A stretch of 27,339 nt of DNA from assembly GCA_035477595.1 (NCBI GenBank), contig DATIKM010000148.1, positions 1-27,339 of the forward strand, written 5' to 3'. The translations under genes were made by a program, and so were the position numbers. Below the pieces are notes generated by a model. The model saw only the letters and a program-made list of their open reading frames with translations, searched no databases and was not told the origin of the DNA. Numbering within the stretch: the first letter of the stretch is position 1; every line of letters begins with the position of its first letter. Shown in pieces: positions 9,501 through 15,878 of the stretch. This DNA is from DATIKM01 sp035477595. GTDB lineage: Bacteria > Armatimonadota > Chthonomonadetes > Chthonomonadales > CAJBBX01.

Positions 9501-10214
9501 GCCTTTGCTCGGGAGCCACAGCATCCGTGGCGCGCGGCACGTCCGGCCGTCCGCCGCTCTGTGCGCGGGCATGTGGACAGCCGCATCGTCGCTCGTTTCC
9601 ACGATCAGCGCGTAGCCCATGCCCAGCTGCAGGTCGCAGATACCGACCCACGGCATGTTGAGCCGGTCGGCCGCGAGCCATTCGCGCCGGAAGGGCTGCA
9701 TGTCGATGGGATACAGGTGCCCGTTCGAGTAGTCCGCCACGGCCATCACGGCGTCCGGGGTATCGAGCGCCAGCGGCTCCAGGAACGAGAGCGTGTCGGA
9801 ACGAGCGGAGCGGTTGGGCAGGTCGCAGGTGATGGTCAGGTCGGCAGACCCGCCGGGAACCCGCATCGTCACGATGGCGCGATGCGGCTTGCCGTCGTGC
9901 GCCCACAACTCCGTGGTAAAGCGCACGCCGTCCGCAACCCGTCGGACGTCACTCCACCGCTGGGCGCTCGCGCGGGGCTGCCGCCAGTCCCACCCGGCGC
10001 GCAGGTCGCGTACCTCGTAGCGGCCCTCCGCAGGCAGGAGCGTCACGCGAAGGCGGGGGTTCTCGATGACCCATGCATCGCCGGACTGCGTGACCGGGCC
10101 GGCTACGGCAGGCGCGGCCGCCCCCGCCGCTCCAGCAAGCGTCACAGCGCCGACAACACCGCCGGCCACCACTCCGGCCTCCAGGAACTCACGTCTCGTG
10201 CACTGGACACACAT
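6588..10214 (-). CDS. Tat-exported multidomain glycoside hydrolase-like protein
   Basis: A very large (1208-residue) exported protein, probably acting on glycans outside the cytoplasm. Residues 1-39 form a twin-arginine signal (CTRREFLEAG, then a hydrophobic stretch and AVAGP). About 45-280 looks like a beta-sandwich of the mutarotase type. About 285-600 looks like a (beta/alpha)8 catalytic barrel with conserved-looking acidic motifs EYDNYTD (338-344), GGEHGIWW (458-465), DYIEGMMS (471-478) and ELVFHDCVVSTWYWGDSND (528-546). About 600-710 is a beta domain, about 765-880 a CARDB/Ig-like domain, and 900-1208 a second beta-sandwich. The barrel pattern reminds me most of GH101/GH129-type or DUF5696-type proteins, but I cannot assign a family or substrate. 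ATG 10214 has GGAAGG-type Shine-Dalgarno at 10222-10230. Its place directly before the binding-protein gene suggests that it feeds the importer. Confidence 0.8.
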   Translation of the reverse strand: MCVQCTRREFLEAGVVAGGVVGAVTLAGAAGAAAPAVAGPVTQSGDAWVIENPRLRVTLLPAEGRYEVRDLRAGWDWRQPRASAQRWSDVRRVADGVRFTTELWAHDGKPHRAIVTMRVPGGSADLTITCDLPNRSARSDTLSFLEPLALDTPDAVMAVADYSNGHLYPIDMQPFRREWLAADRLNMPWVGICDLQLGMGYALIVETSDDAAVHMPAHRAADGRTCRAPRMLWLPSKGAFGYRRAMRYRFTPNGGYVAIAKAYRAYAWERGLLVTLAQKARRNPNVARLFGAVDVWGDASLRFAREANSAGVDRMLIHGRSTPAEMRQVNALGFLTSEYDNYTDILPVPDGGTVDSRHDRLPEAAVLQADGQRMKAWLTFDRQRQYMKRCPALWAPTADQVVARVLAEWPFLGRFVDVTTAEALYECYDPAHPLTRADKRRAGERLLSVIRSRGLVVGGEHGIWWAVRHLDYIEGMMSVYEFSWPAGHLIRPESKTDRFTDPGGSQLPPWEEYERWGIGHTHRAPLWELVFHDCVVSTWYWGDSNDFLLQAAPEVQDKKDAFNILYGTMPMLWAVPEGSWRQDRERFLRTVSVTSALHRAVATAEMLDHTFLTADRALQRTRFAGGTTVVVNFGSAPRTVAHRGRRVTLPQNGFAVDGPRIEQTRALVGDRVVTTIVSPSAYYSDAEGRRLWLQREGNRLLAQVAGGAGRMRLPVHLAGWTQPARATRAFALGPEGERLRQLELRPAADGTVELLDAASADRIELVAGPLAAAANLRVLGRDVSVRDTGGRLEVSASVRNGGGRGARGAAVRLYADAAIPERLLATARASVPAGAVTAVAFAVPAQGLDAVRSLLVRVEPPAASGDLCAADNEAAVRVRLSPPARGWAGARTFRVEAGEHERSREVVSAIVQLPGIDPHSVRLEELDTAGRRARLVPVQCDRLGGDRFEVSFLLADRLRAGASRRYRLRWMRRGSGRWLPAAGAHWRPSEGVVEAAGYRLRLSQGILESVAARAADGAFGEPFMATMMFSSAETGWTEEPGEVLEQRTVRAGPALAEVRVAKRLRGGIRVDRTYTFTAGDRFDVETRSSLRAGVFARSYYLRSAAYLDSGGASATVDGRGDAEDVLGRTQQPTWYALAAPDWAHSAIALTPADAITYWDSSAWGGIGFTSGRAETQRVAFVVRPGARHPSFGAADRARAMNPPRVVWE

Positions 10215-10301
10215 CGGAAGACCTTCCCTCGCCGGGTCCTTGCTGTGCTCTCGAGATGCTGCACCATCGCCTCACGGGAGTGGCACGTGACGCTGGGATG
10301 G

Positions 10302-10334
10302 CTATCATACGTGGTAGTCGCCATTGACCGTATG
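10302..10334. promoter_or_regulatory. Inverted repeats in divergent promoter region
   Basis: The 241 bases between the divergent 1208-residue protein gene and gmhA hold an imperfect palindrome at 10302-10317 (ctatca, tacg, tggtag). They also hold a CATACG (10306-10311) / CGTATG (10329-10334) inverted pair, with TTGACC at 10324-10329 between them. This could be an operator for the sugar operon, but no regulator gene is in the window and the match is not to any named site. Confidence 0.25.
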
Positions 10335-10409
10335 CCGCGGCCGGTTCTGTGGCTCGCGTGGCGATTCCTGCAGGGCGATCGTCGCACGGTCAGGCACCGT
10401 CCTGCCGGG

Positions 10410-10415
10410 TAGAAT
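10410..10415 (+). promoter_or_regulatory. Possible -10 element for gmhA-gmhB
   Basis: TAGAAT lies 40-46 bases before the gmhA start, in a sensible position for a promoter. The hexamer 17 bases upstream (CGGTCA, 10387-10392) matches the -35 consensus at only three positions. The Shine-Dalgarno (AGGGGG, 10443-10448) follows in the predicted leader. Confidence 0.3.
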
Positions 10416-10455
10416 GGTGACCGGTTCATACCGCTCCATCTGAGGGGGTGCGCCG

Positions 10456-11031
10456 TTGGTGGCAATCGCGCGGTATCTGGGGGACGTGCAGCGCCTGCTG
10501 GGCGAGCTCGACGAGGCGGCCATCGATCGGCTGGTGGACCTGCTGGCGGGTGCTTGGCGCTCTGGCCGGCAGGTGCTGCTCATGGGCAACGGCGGCAGTT
10601 CAGCGACCGCCTCCCACATCGTGAACGACCTCCAGAAGTGCATCCAGCTCGAGACGGGTCGGCCGCTCAGGGCCATGTGCCTGAGCGACAACACGCCGAT
10701 CGTGCTTGCGTGGGCCAACGACGCCGGGTACGAGCAGATCTACGCGCGGCAGGTCGAGTGCTGGGCGAGCGCGGGCGACGTGGTGATCGGCATCAGCGGT
10801 AGCGGCAACTCCCCTAACGTGATCCAGGCGATGGAGGCGGCCAACGCGCTGGGCGCCCACACGTACGGCCTCTCCGGCTGTGGGGGCGGCGGCTTGGCGT
10901 GCGCCGCGAAGGACGGTCTCGTGGCGCCCTCGAACAACATGCAGCATATCGAGGACCTGCACCTGGTGGTGCTACACGCCGTCTTCGCCACGCTGCGCGA
11001 CCGCCTGCGGTCCGAGGCGCGCCCGACGTGA
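10456..11031 (+). CDS. gmhA: SIS-domain sedoheptulose-7-phosphate isomerase, GmhA-like
   Basis: Predicted to convert sedoheptulose 7-phosphate to D-glycero-D-manno-heptose 7-phosphate, the first step of ADP- or GDP-heptose synthesis for surface glycans, in the cytoplasm. The 191-residue product is one SIS domain of usual GmhA length. It has GNGGSSATASHI (44-55) and ISGSGNSPNVI (113-123) for phosphate binding, and a C-terminal helix IEDLHLVVLH (165-174). Against E. coli GmhA recalled from memory, H61 and H180 are kept as H54 and H174, but E65 aligns with D58 and Q172 with E166. It may therefore be a related subfamily. The start is TTG 10456 or GTG 10459; AGGGGG at 10443-10448 suits both. Pairing with gmhB through a GTGA overlap strongly supports the heptose role. 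Confidence 0.85.
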   Translation: MVAIARYLGDVQRLLGELDEAAIDRLVDLLAGAWRSGRQVLLMGNGGSSATASHIVNDLQKCIQLETGRPLRAMCLSDNTPIVLAWANDAGYEQIYARQVECWASAGDVVIGISGSGNSPNVIQAMEAANALGAHTYGLSGCGGGGLACAAKDGLVAPSNNMQHIEDLHLVVLHAVFATLRDRLRSEARPT

Positions 11032-11621
11032 CGGGGCCGCAGTTGCCGCGTCGCGCCGTGTTCCTGGACCGCGACGGCGTACTCAACGCCGATTCCGATG
11101 CGTTCGTGCGCAGTGCACAAGATCTGACGGTATTTCCCTGGACGCCGCGGGCCATAGCGCGCCTCAACGCAGCCGGCTATGTGGTCTGCGTTGTCACCAA
11201 CCAGTCCGGGGTTGGCCGGGGTTACCTCACCGAGGACGATCTCGCCGCGGTCCATGCGAAGCTGGCCGAGGCGATCACGCGCGGTGGCGGCCGGCTGGAT
11301 GCCGTCTACTACTGCCCACATCGCCCGAGCGACGGGTGCGCCTGCCGCAAGCCGGCGACCGGCATGATCGTGCGCGCGGCGGAGGAGTTGCACCTGGACC
11401 TGCGGTCGAGCTGGGTGGTGGGCGACAGCCCGCGTGACATCGCCTGCGGTCGCACCGCCAACTGCCGCACGATCCTGGTGCTGACCGGCCTGGATGGCGC
11501 CTACGATCCCGCGCACTACCCATTCATGCCGGACGTCGTGTGCCGGGACGTGGAGGTGGCCGTGGACCGCATCATCGCCGTGGACGGCAGCCTGAGCGCT
11601 ACATCTCCCTCCGCCAGTTGA
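11028..11621 (+). CDS. gmhB: D-glycero-D-manno-heptose 1,7-bisphosphate 7-phosphatase
   Basis: A HAD-superfamily phosphatase that removes the 7-phosphate from heptose 1,7-bisphosphate. The 197-residue product has the nucleophile motif FLDRDGVLN (D14, D16), VTNQSGVGRG (56-65), the GmhB zinc loop CPH...CxC (C96, H98, C104, C106) followed by RKP, and VVGDSPRDI (130-138). The open frame runs further upstream, but GTG 11028 is the start: it overlaps the gmhA stop as GTGA, and the family N-terminus begins there. The gene is translationally coupled to gmhA. Its last 23 bases overlap the 3' end of the convergent recR gene, and the serine-rich tail (SLSATSPSAS) is encoded in that overlap. The kinase/adenylyltransferase that completes the pathway is not in the window. 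Confidence 0.92.
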   Translation: MTGPQLPRRAVFLDRDGVLNADSDAFVRSAQDLTVFPWTPRAIARLNAAGYVVCVVTNQSGVGRGYLTEDDLAAVHAKLAEAITRGGGRLDAVYYCPHRPSDGCACRKPATGMIVRAAEELHLDLRSSWVVGDSPRDIACGRTANCRTILVLTGLDGAYDPAHYPFMPDVVCRDVEVAVDRIIAVDGSLSATSPSAS

Positions 11622-12198
11622 GCGCGGAGATGAGCGTGGCCTGGTCGGCGTAGTCGAGGTCGCCTCCGGCCGGCAGACCGTGGGCGATGCGTGTCACCTT
11701 CAGGCCCAGCGGCTTCAGTAGACGCGCGATGTAGAAAGCCGTGGCATCGCCCTCGACGGTCGGGTTCGTCGCCAGGATCGCCTCGGTGACCTCGCCAGCG
11801 CTCGCTCGGGCCAGCAGCTCGCGGATCTTGAGCATCTCCGGCATGATCCCGTCCTGCGGCGAGATCACTCCCTGCAGCACGTGGTAGAGCCCTCGGAACT
11901 CGTTTGTGCGCTCCATCGCCATGAGGTCGCGCGGCTCGGCGACGACGCAGAGCACCGAGCGGTCGCGTCGGGGATCGCGGCAGACCTCGCACCTGGCTTC
12001 CTCGGCGAAGTTGAAGCAGTCGTGGCAGAGCGTGATGCGCTCTTTGACCTCGACGATGGCCGCCGCGAGGGCATGCGCCTCCTCGTCAGGGCAGCGCAGA
12101 AGGTGAAAGGCCATGCGCTGCGCCGATTTGGGGCCGATCCCTGGGAGCCTCTCCAGGGAGGCAACGAGCCTGGCGAGCGGCCTGGCATACTGGGGCAT
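11599..12198 (-). CDS. recR: Recombination mediator protein RecR
   Basis: RecR works with RecF/RecO to load RecA on gapped DNA. The 199-residue product is of usual length and has all domains in order. A helix-hairpin-helix comes first (about 12-34, LERLPGIGPKSAQRMAFHLL), then a four-cysteine zinc site (C58, C61, C70, C73). A Toprim domain begins at SVLCVVAEPRDL (81-92) and continues through ATNPTVEGDATA to IAHGLPAGGDLDYAD, and the C-terminal LNWRREM closes it. ATG 12198 has GAGG at 12206-12209 with 7-base spacing. It is 22 bases downstream of the TPR gene and probably shares its transcript. The usual partners dnaX and ybaB are absent here. Confidence 0.97.
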   Translation of the reverse strand: MPQYARPLARLVASLERLPGIGPKSAQRMAFHLLRCPDEEAHALAAAIVEVKERITLCHDCFNFAEEARCEVCRDPRRDRSVLCVVAEPRDLMAMERTNEFRGLYHVLQGVISPQDGIMPEMLKIRELLARASAGEVTEAILATNPTVEGDATAFYIARLLKPLGLKVTRIAHGLPAGGDLDYADQATLISALNWRREM

Positions 12199-12220
12199 TG
12201 CGGATCCTCGTCGGCCCGGG

Positions 12221-14791
12221 CTATCCGCCCAGGCGCTTCACTGCAGCGGCTGCAGCCGCGTGGCCCGGCGACTCCATGAGCACCGCCCGGTACTGCCCCA
12301 GTGCGTCGAGCCGCTGGCCGTTCCGCTCATAGAGGGAGCCGAGCTTCAGCCGGTGGGTGACCAGGTCCGTGAGCGGCATCGTGCGCAGACGCACGATCTC
12401 CTCATAGGTCTGGATCGTCTCCGCTATTCGCCCCTGGGCCTCGAGCATGCCAGCTATCAAGAGCCGCACCTGCCAGTCGTCAGCCGCCAGCCTGGCGGCC
12501 TGGCGGTACGCGGCCAGCGCTCCATCCTGCTGCCCTGCGCGGGCCAACAGACCTCCGTGGGCCATGTGGAACGCCCGGCTCGTGACCGATGGCGAGAGCT
12601 GCGCGAGCAGGGCGATCAGCTCGGGCGTGCGGCCTGCGCGCGACGCCGCCTGCTCGATGCGGCCGAGCGCCGGCTCATCGGCCGGATTGGCGCGGATCCT
12701 GCTCGCCAGGAACTCATACCACGCCTCCGTCTCACTGGCGTCGCTCCGAAGCGTCTCGATCGCGGCATACGCCTGGATCGCCTCCGTCGGTGAGTCGGCG
12801 GCGCGCTCGAAGGCGCGGATGGCGTCATCGCGCCGGCCCGCGGCGCGGTGGATCTCGGCGATCCGGAGCCAGGCCCAGCCTGCTCCTGGCGCTCGCTCGG
12901 TCGCAGCCATGTACTCCTGGAGCGCCTCATCGGTCCGGCCTGCCTTCTCGAGCGCCTGGCCGAGCATCGAACGGAACTGCTGGTGGTCGGGGGTGCGGTC
13001 GCGGAGGCGGCGCAGCTCGGCGATCGCCTCCTCAACCTTCCCCTGCGCCTGCAGGATGCGCGGGATGTTGGCCACGGACACGGTGTCGGATGGGAGCGCT
13101 CTCTCCAGCGCCCGGTACTCGAGGATCGCCTCGTCGTAGCGGTTGCGCTGCTCGAGAACGCGCGCGGCGCTGGCTCGCCCCGATGGATCGTCCGGGATGG
13201 CGGCTGCGAGTGAGCGGTACTCCGCGATCGCTTCGTCCCAGCGCTCCGCCCGCTCATGGATCGCGCCGACCGCCAGGTAGTGGCCGATGTCGCGGGGCAC
13301 CAGCCTCTTGAGCGCCGCATAGGCGCGGATCGCCTCGTTGTCGCGCTTGAGCGCCGTCTTCGTGCGTGCCAGACCACGCCAGGCATCCGCGTTGGAGGGC
13401 TGCCTCGCGGTCAGCGCGACGTAGTGGGCCGCTGCCTGCTCGGGCGATGCCTGCTCCAGGACCCGGCCCAGCGCTGCGATGGTCTGTGGGTCGTTGGGGG
13501 CCAGAGCGTTGGCTCTGCGGTAGGCCTCGGTCGCCTGCGGAAGCCTGCCCTGGACCTCCCAGACGCGGCCCATGCCCAGATGAGGGCGGGCGTCGCGCGG
13601 ATGACGCGCGGCCCAGTCGCCGTACACCCTCGCCGCGTCGCTCAGTCTGCCGCGCTGTTCGTGAAGGAACGCGAGGCCGGCGAACGCCTGCGGGGCGGGG
13701 GCGGCGCGTAGAGAGCGCGCGTACCAGTCGAGCGCGCGGCGCTCACGAGCGTCGCGCTCCCTGGCGTCCTGCGCAGCGAGGAGCGCATACGTCTCCGCCA
13801 TCGCGGCGTCCAGCAGCACCTCCGCGTTGGTGGGCGCGATCGATGCCGCGAGCCCGAGGCGCCGCGCCGCCTCGGCGTGCTGGCCGGCAGACGCGAGCAG
13901 CCTCGCGAGGCTCACGAGCGCCGCGAGGTGCCTGGGCGAGACCCTGAGGCACGCCTCGTAGGCGTCGAGCGCCTCCTGGCGCGTCCTCGCGTTGCCCGTC
14001 CTGAGCGCCTCGACCTGCAGTGCAGCGGCCAGACCGAACTGCGCCTCCGCGTTCCTCGGGTCGATGGCGACCGCCGCGCGGTAGGAGGCCATGGCGCCGG
14101 CCGCATCGCCCTTCGCGCGAAGGATGGCGCCCAGCGCGATATGGGTCTCTGCGTTCCTCGGGTCGAGCCGGCGCGCCTGGCGCAGAGCGCGCTCCGCCGC
14201 GTCGCGCTTGCCCTGAGCGGCCAGCACGAACCCGAGGTGGAAGTGGGCGCGCGCACTGGACGGGTCTAGGGCTGTCGCCCGTCGGAGCTCGCGCTCCGCC
14301 TGGGCCCATTGGCGTGTCGATGCGAGGGCGGCGCCCAGCAGGGCGCGCGCATTGGGATTGCGAGGCTCGAGCGTGGCGGCGCGACGGGCGTGCTCGACGG
14401 CCCTGGCCCCCTGTCGCGCCTCGAGCGCGACGGCCGCAAGCTGGATGTGGGGCACCGCGTTGCGGGGTTCCGCGCGGCTGGCTGCCCGGAAGGCAGTCTC
14501 GGCCTGGCGGAAGTCGCGTCGCGCCAGGTAGAGCAGTCCGAGGTTCATCCACGCGGGGTAGGCGTCGGGGGTCAGTCTGAGGACGGCGCGGTAGCCCGCC
14601 TCAGCCCTGGCGTCCCGGCCGGCCCGCTGGTGCGCGAGGGCCTGCTCGAACAGCACTGCCGCCCTGGCCGCTGGGGATCCCTGCGCAGTCGCCCGCGGGC
14701 CGCCAGGCGCGGCCTGCGCATGGGCGGTCGGGTGTGCCGGGGTCAGCAGCCACGCGACGACGGCGAGCAGGACTTGGAGGGAAGTTCTCAT
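12221..14791 (-). CDS. Large secreted tetratricopeptide-repeat protein
   Basis: An 856-residue protein made almost wholly of tetratricopeptide (TPR) helices behind a signal peptide (residues 1-25, hydrophobic core LQVLLAVVAWLL, cut after AHAQA). Repeats run from about residue 48 to the end, with recurring A-x-x-x-Y/F-R-x-A and LDPRNAE-type turns at 34-residue spacing. I estimate 20 or more units, with some degenerate in the middle and near the C-terminus. TPR arrays are protein-binding scaffolds. A role in periplasmic assembly or surface glycan machinery is possible, but nothing in the sequence says so. No enzymatic domain was seen. ATG 14791 lacks a clear Shine-Dalgarno. A good sigma-70 promoter is just upstream (14817-14846). 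recR follows after 22 bases. Confidence 0.88.
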   Translation of the reverse strand: MRTSLQVLLAVVAWLLTPAHPTAHAQAAPGGPRATAQGSPAARAAVLFEQALAHQRAGRDARAEAGYRAVLRLTPDAYPAWMNLGLLYLARRDFRQAETAFRAASRAEPRNAVPHIQLAAVALEARQGARAVEHARRAATLEPRNPNARALLGAALASTRQWAQAERELRRATALDPSSARAHFHLGFVLAAQGKRDAAERALRQARRLDPRNAETHIALGAILRAKGDAAGAMASYRAAVAIDPRNAEAQFGLAAALQVEALRTGNARTRQEALDAYEACLRVSPRHLAALVSLARLLASAGQHAEAARRLGLAASIAPTNAEVLLDAAMAETYALLAAQDARERDARERRALDWYARSLRAAPAPQAFAGLAFLHEQRGRLSDAARVYGDWAARHPRDARPHLGMGRVWEVQGRLPQATEAYRRANALAPNDPQTIAALGRVLEQASPEQAAAHYVALTARQPSNADAWRGLARTKTALKRDNEAIRAYAALKRLVPRDIGHYLAVGAIHERAERWDEAIAEYRSLAAAIPDDPSGRASAARVLEQRNRYDEAILEYRALERALPSDTVSVANIPRILQAQGKVEEAIAELRRLRDRTPDHQQFRSMLGQALEKAGRTDEALQEYMAATERAPGAGWAWLRIAEIHRAAGRRDDAIRAFERAADSPTEAIQAYAAIETLRSDASETEAWYEFLASRIRANPADEPALGRIEQAASRAGRTPELIALLAQLSPSVTSRAFHMAHGGLLARAGQQDGALAAYRQAARLAADDWQVRLLIAGMLEAQGRIAETIQTYEEIVRLRTMPLTDLVTHRLKLGSLYERNGQRLDALGQYRAVLMESPGHAAAAAAVKRLGG
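14049..14166. repeat. Direct DNA repeat inside TPR gene, one-unit period
   Basis: The same 16 bases (gcgttcctcgggtcga) occur at 14049-14064 and 14151-14166, exactly 102 bases or 34 codons apart, which is one TPR unit. On the coding strand they specify the DPRNA turn. DNA-level identity suggests a fairly recent unit duplication or gene conversion. Confidence 0.8.
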
Positions 14792-14816
14792 GGGCGCTGG
14801 GAAGAGGTCCAGCGTC

Positions 14817-14846
14817 AGTTTACGCCGCGCGACGCCGGATCGTCAA
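14817..14846 (-). promoter_or_regulatory. Sigma-70 promoter for the TPR gene
   Basis: On the minus strand, TTGACG (14846-14841, five of six matches to the -35) is followed after 18 bases by TAAACT (14822-14817, four of six matches to the -10). Transcription would begin near 14810 and leave a leader of about 19 bases before the ATG at 14791. This is the best promoter match I found in the window and would also serve recR. Confidence 0.55.
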
Positions 14847-14997
14847 GGAGCCGCCCGCGTCAGCCGCAGGTTACACGCTGATGAAGGGTATAGCCGCGCC
14901 GACGGGGAACCCTCCAGCCGGACGGCGCAGCGCGACGGTGCCGTCGCCGGCCTGGATCGCCCACGGAGGCGTGGGGAGGCTCCACAGCTCGGCGGCG

Positions 14998-15867
14998 CTA
15001 CGGACCGGCTGCCGGGGCGATCCAGTGGTCGATCGCGGCAGCCACCCCGTCGTCTCGCGAGGACCGAGTGGTTGCGTGGGCCGCATCCCGCGCTTCAGGG
15101 ACGCCGTCGGCCACTGCGATGCCGAGGCCGACCCAGCGCAGGAGCGGGACGTCGTTAAGGTGGTCTCCGATGGCCGCGGTCGCGGCCCGGTCCACACCGA
15201 GGTGGCGGGCCAGAAACGCAGCGCCCACCGCCTTGTTGGATCGCGGGTCGTGGACCTCGAGGACCCAAGCGCTATACCGGGGCGAGCCCGAAATGATCAC
15301 ATGCACGCGCTCCCCGAGTTCGTCAGTTATGACATCGCGCGCACGGAGCACCTCTTCGGGCGGACCGTAGGCGGCCACCATGACGGGCGGGCCGGGCACA
15401 CGAGCGGGCACGTCGTCCACGAAGACCAGCCGCCGGCTCTGCCGGCGCTCGTATTGCGGGGGCAGGGGCTTCCGGCGGTCGGCGTAGATCGTCCGGTCGT
15501 CGTCGTGCACGCCGAAGCAGATCGGTGCCATGCCTGCTCGCGCGATGACGCGCCCCGCCTCGTCGAACACGTCCGGCGCCAGACGAACGTGACGAATCAC
15601 GTCGCCAGTGGTGCAGTGCACGACGATCGCGCCATTCATCGCGACCAGCCATCCTGCGCCGCCTAGCCGCTCTACGACCCGACGGCTGCTGTATCGGCTG
15701 CGGCCCGTGCAGACGACCGGCTCGCACCCCGCGTGTCGGGCGCGCGCGAGCGCGCCGAGGTTGGCGTCAGATATCGAGTCGCTCTCCGCGACCAGCGTCC
15801 CGTCCAGGTCCACAAACAGCAGCCGGTAGCGGCTCGGCCGCGACGGTGCTGGACGATCATTGAACAA
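14998..15867 (-). CDS. HAD-superfamily phosphatase, Cof/IIB type
   Basis: A cytoplasmic HAD hydrolase, probably a sugar-phosphate or flavin-phosphate phosphatase. The 289-residue product has the four HAD motifs: FVDLDGTL (D20, D22), CTGR (T54), NKAVG (K212) and GDHLNDVPLL (D235, N238, D239). A large cap domain lies between motifs II and III (about 85-195), as in the IIB/Cof group. The start is TTG 15867: the frame is closed three codons further upstream, and no better in-frame start precedes the first motif. A GAGG lies 7 bases before it. The start is only 11 bases from the divergent start of the DUF4434 protein, so its promoter must overlap that gene. Substrate unknown. Confidence 0.88.
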   Translation of the reverse strand: MFNDRPAPSRPSRYRLLFVDLDGTLVAESDSISDANLGALARARHAGCEPVVCTGRSRYSSRRVVERLGGAGWLVAMNGAIVVHCTTGDVIRHVRLAPDVFDEAGRVIARAGMAPICFGVHDDDRTIYADRRKPLPPQYERRQSRRLVFVDDVPARVPGPPVMVAAYGPPEEVLRARDVITDELGERVHVIISGSPRYSAWVLEVHDPRSNKAVGAAFLARHLGVDRAATAAIGDHLNDVPLLRWVGLGIAVADGVPEARDAAHATTRSSRDDGVAAAIDHWIAPAAGP

Positions 15868-15878
15868 GGAGGCGCCTC

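Noticed and set aside
8067..10412. 781-residue open frame on the plus strand
   Set aside because: It is antisense to the well-supported 1208-residue gene, rich in R/H/P/G as expected of a shadow frame in GC-rich DNA, and has no recognisable domain.
10899..11027. Extension of the gmhB frame into gmhA
   Set aside because: It overlaps the conserved C-terminal helix of GmhA in another frame; the GTGA overlap gives the natural start.
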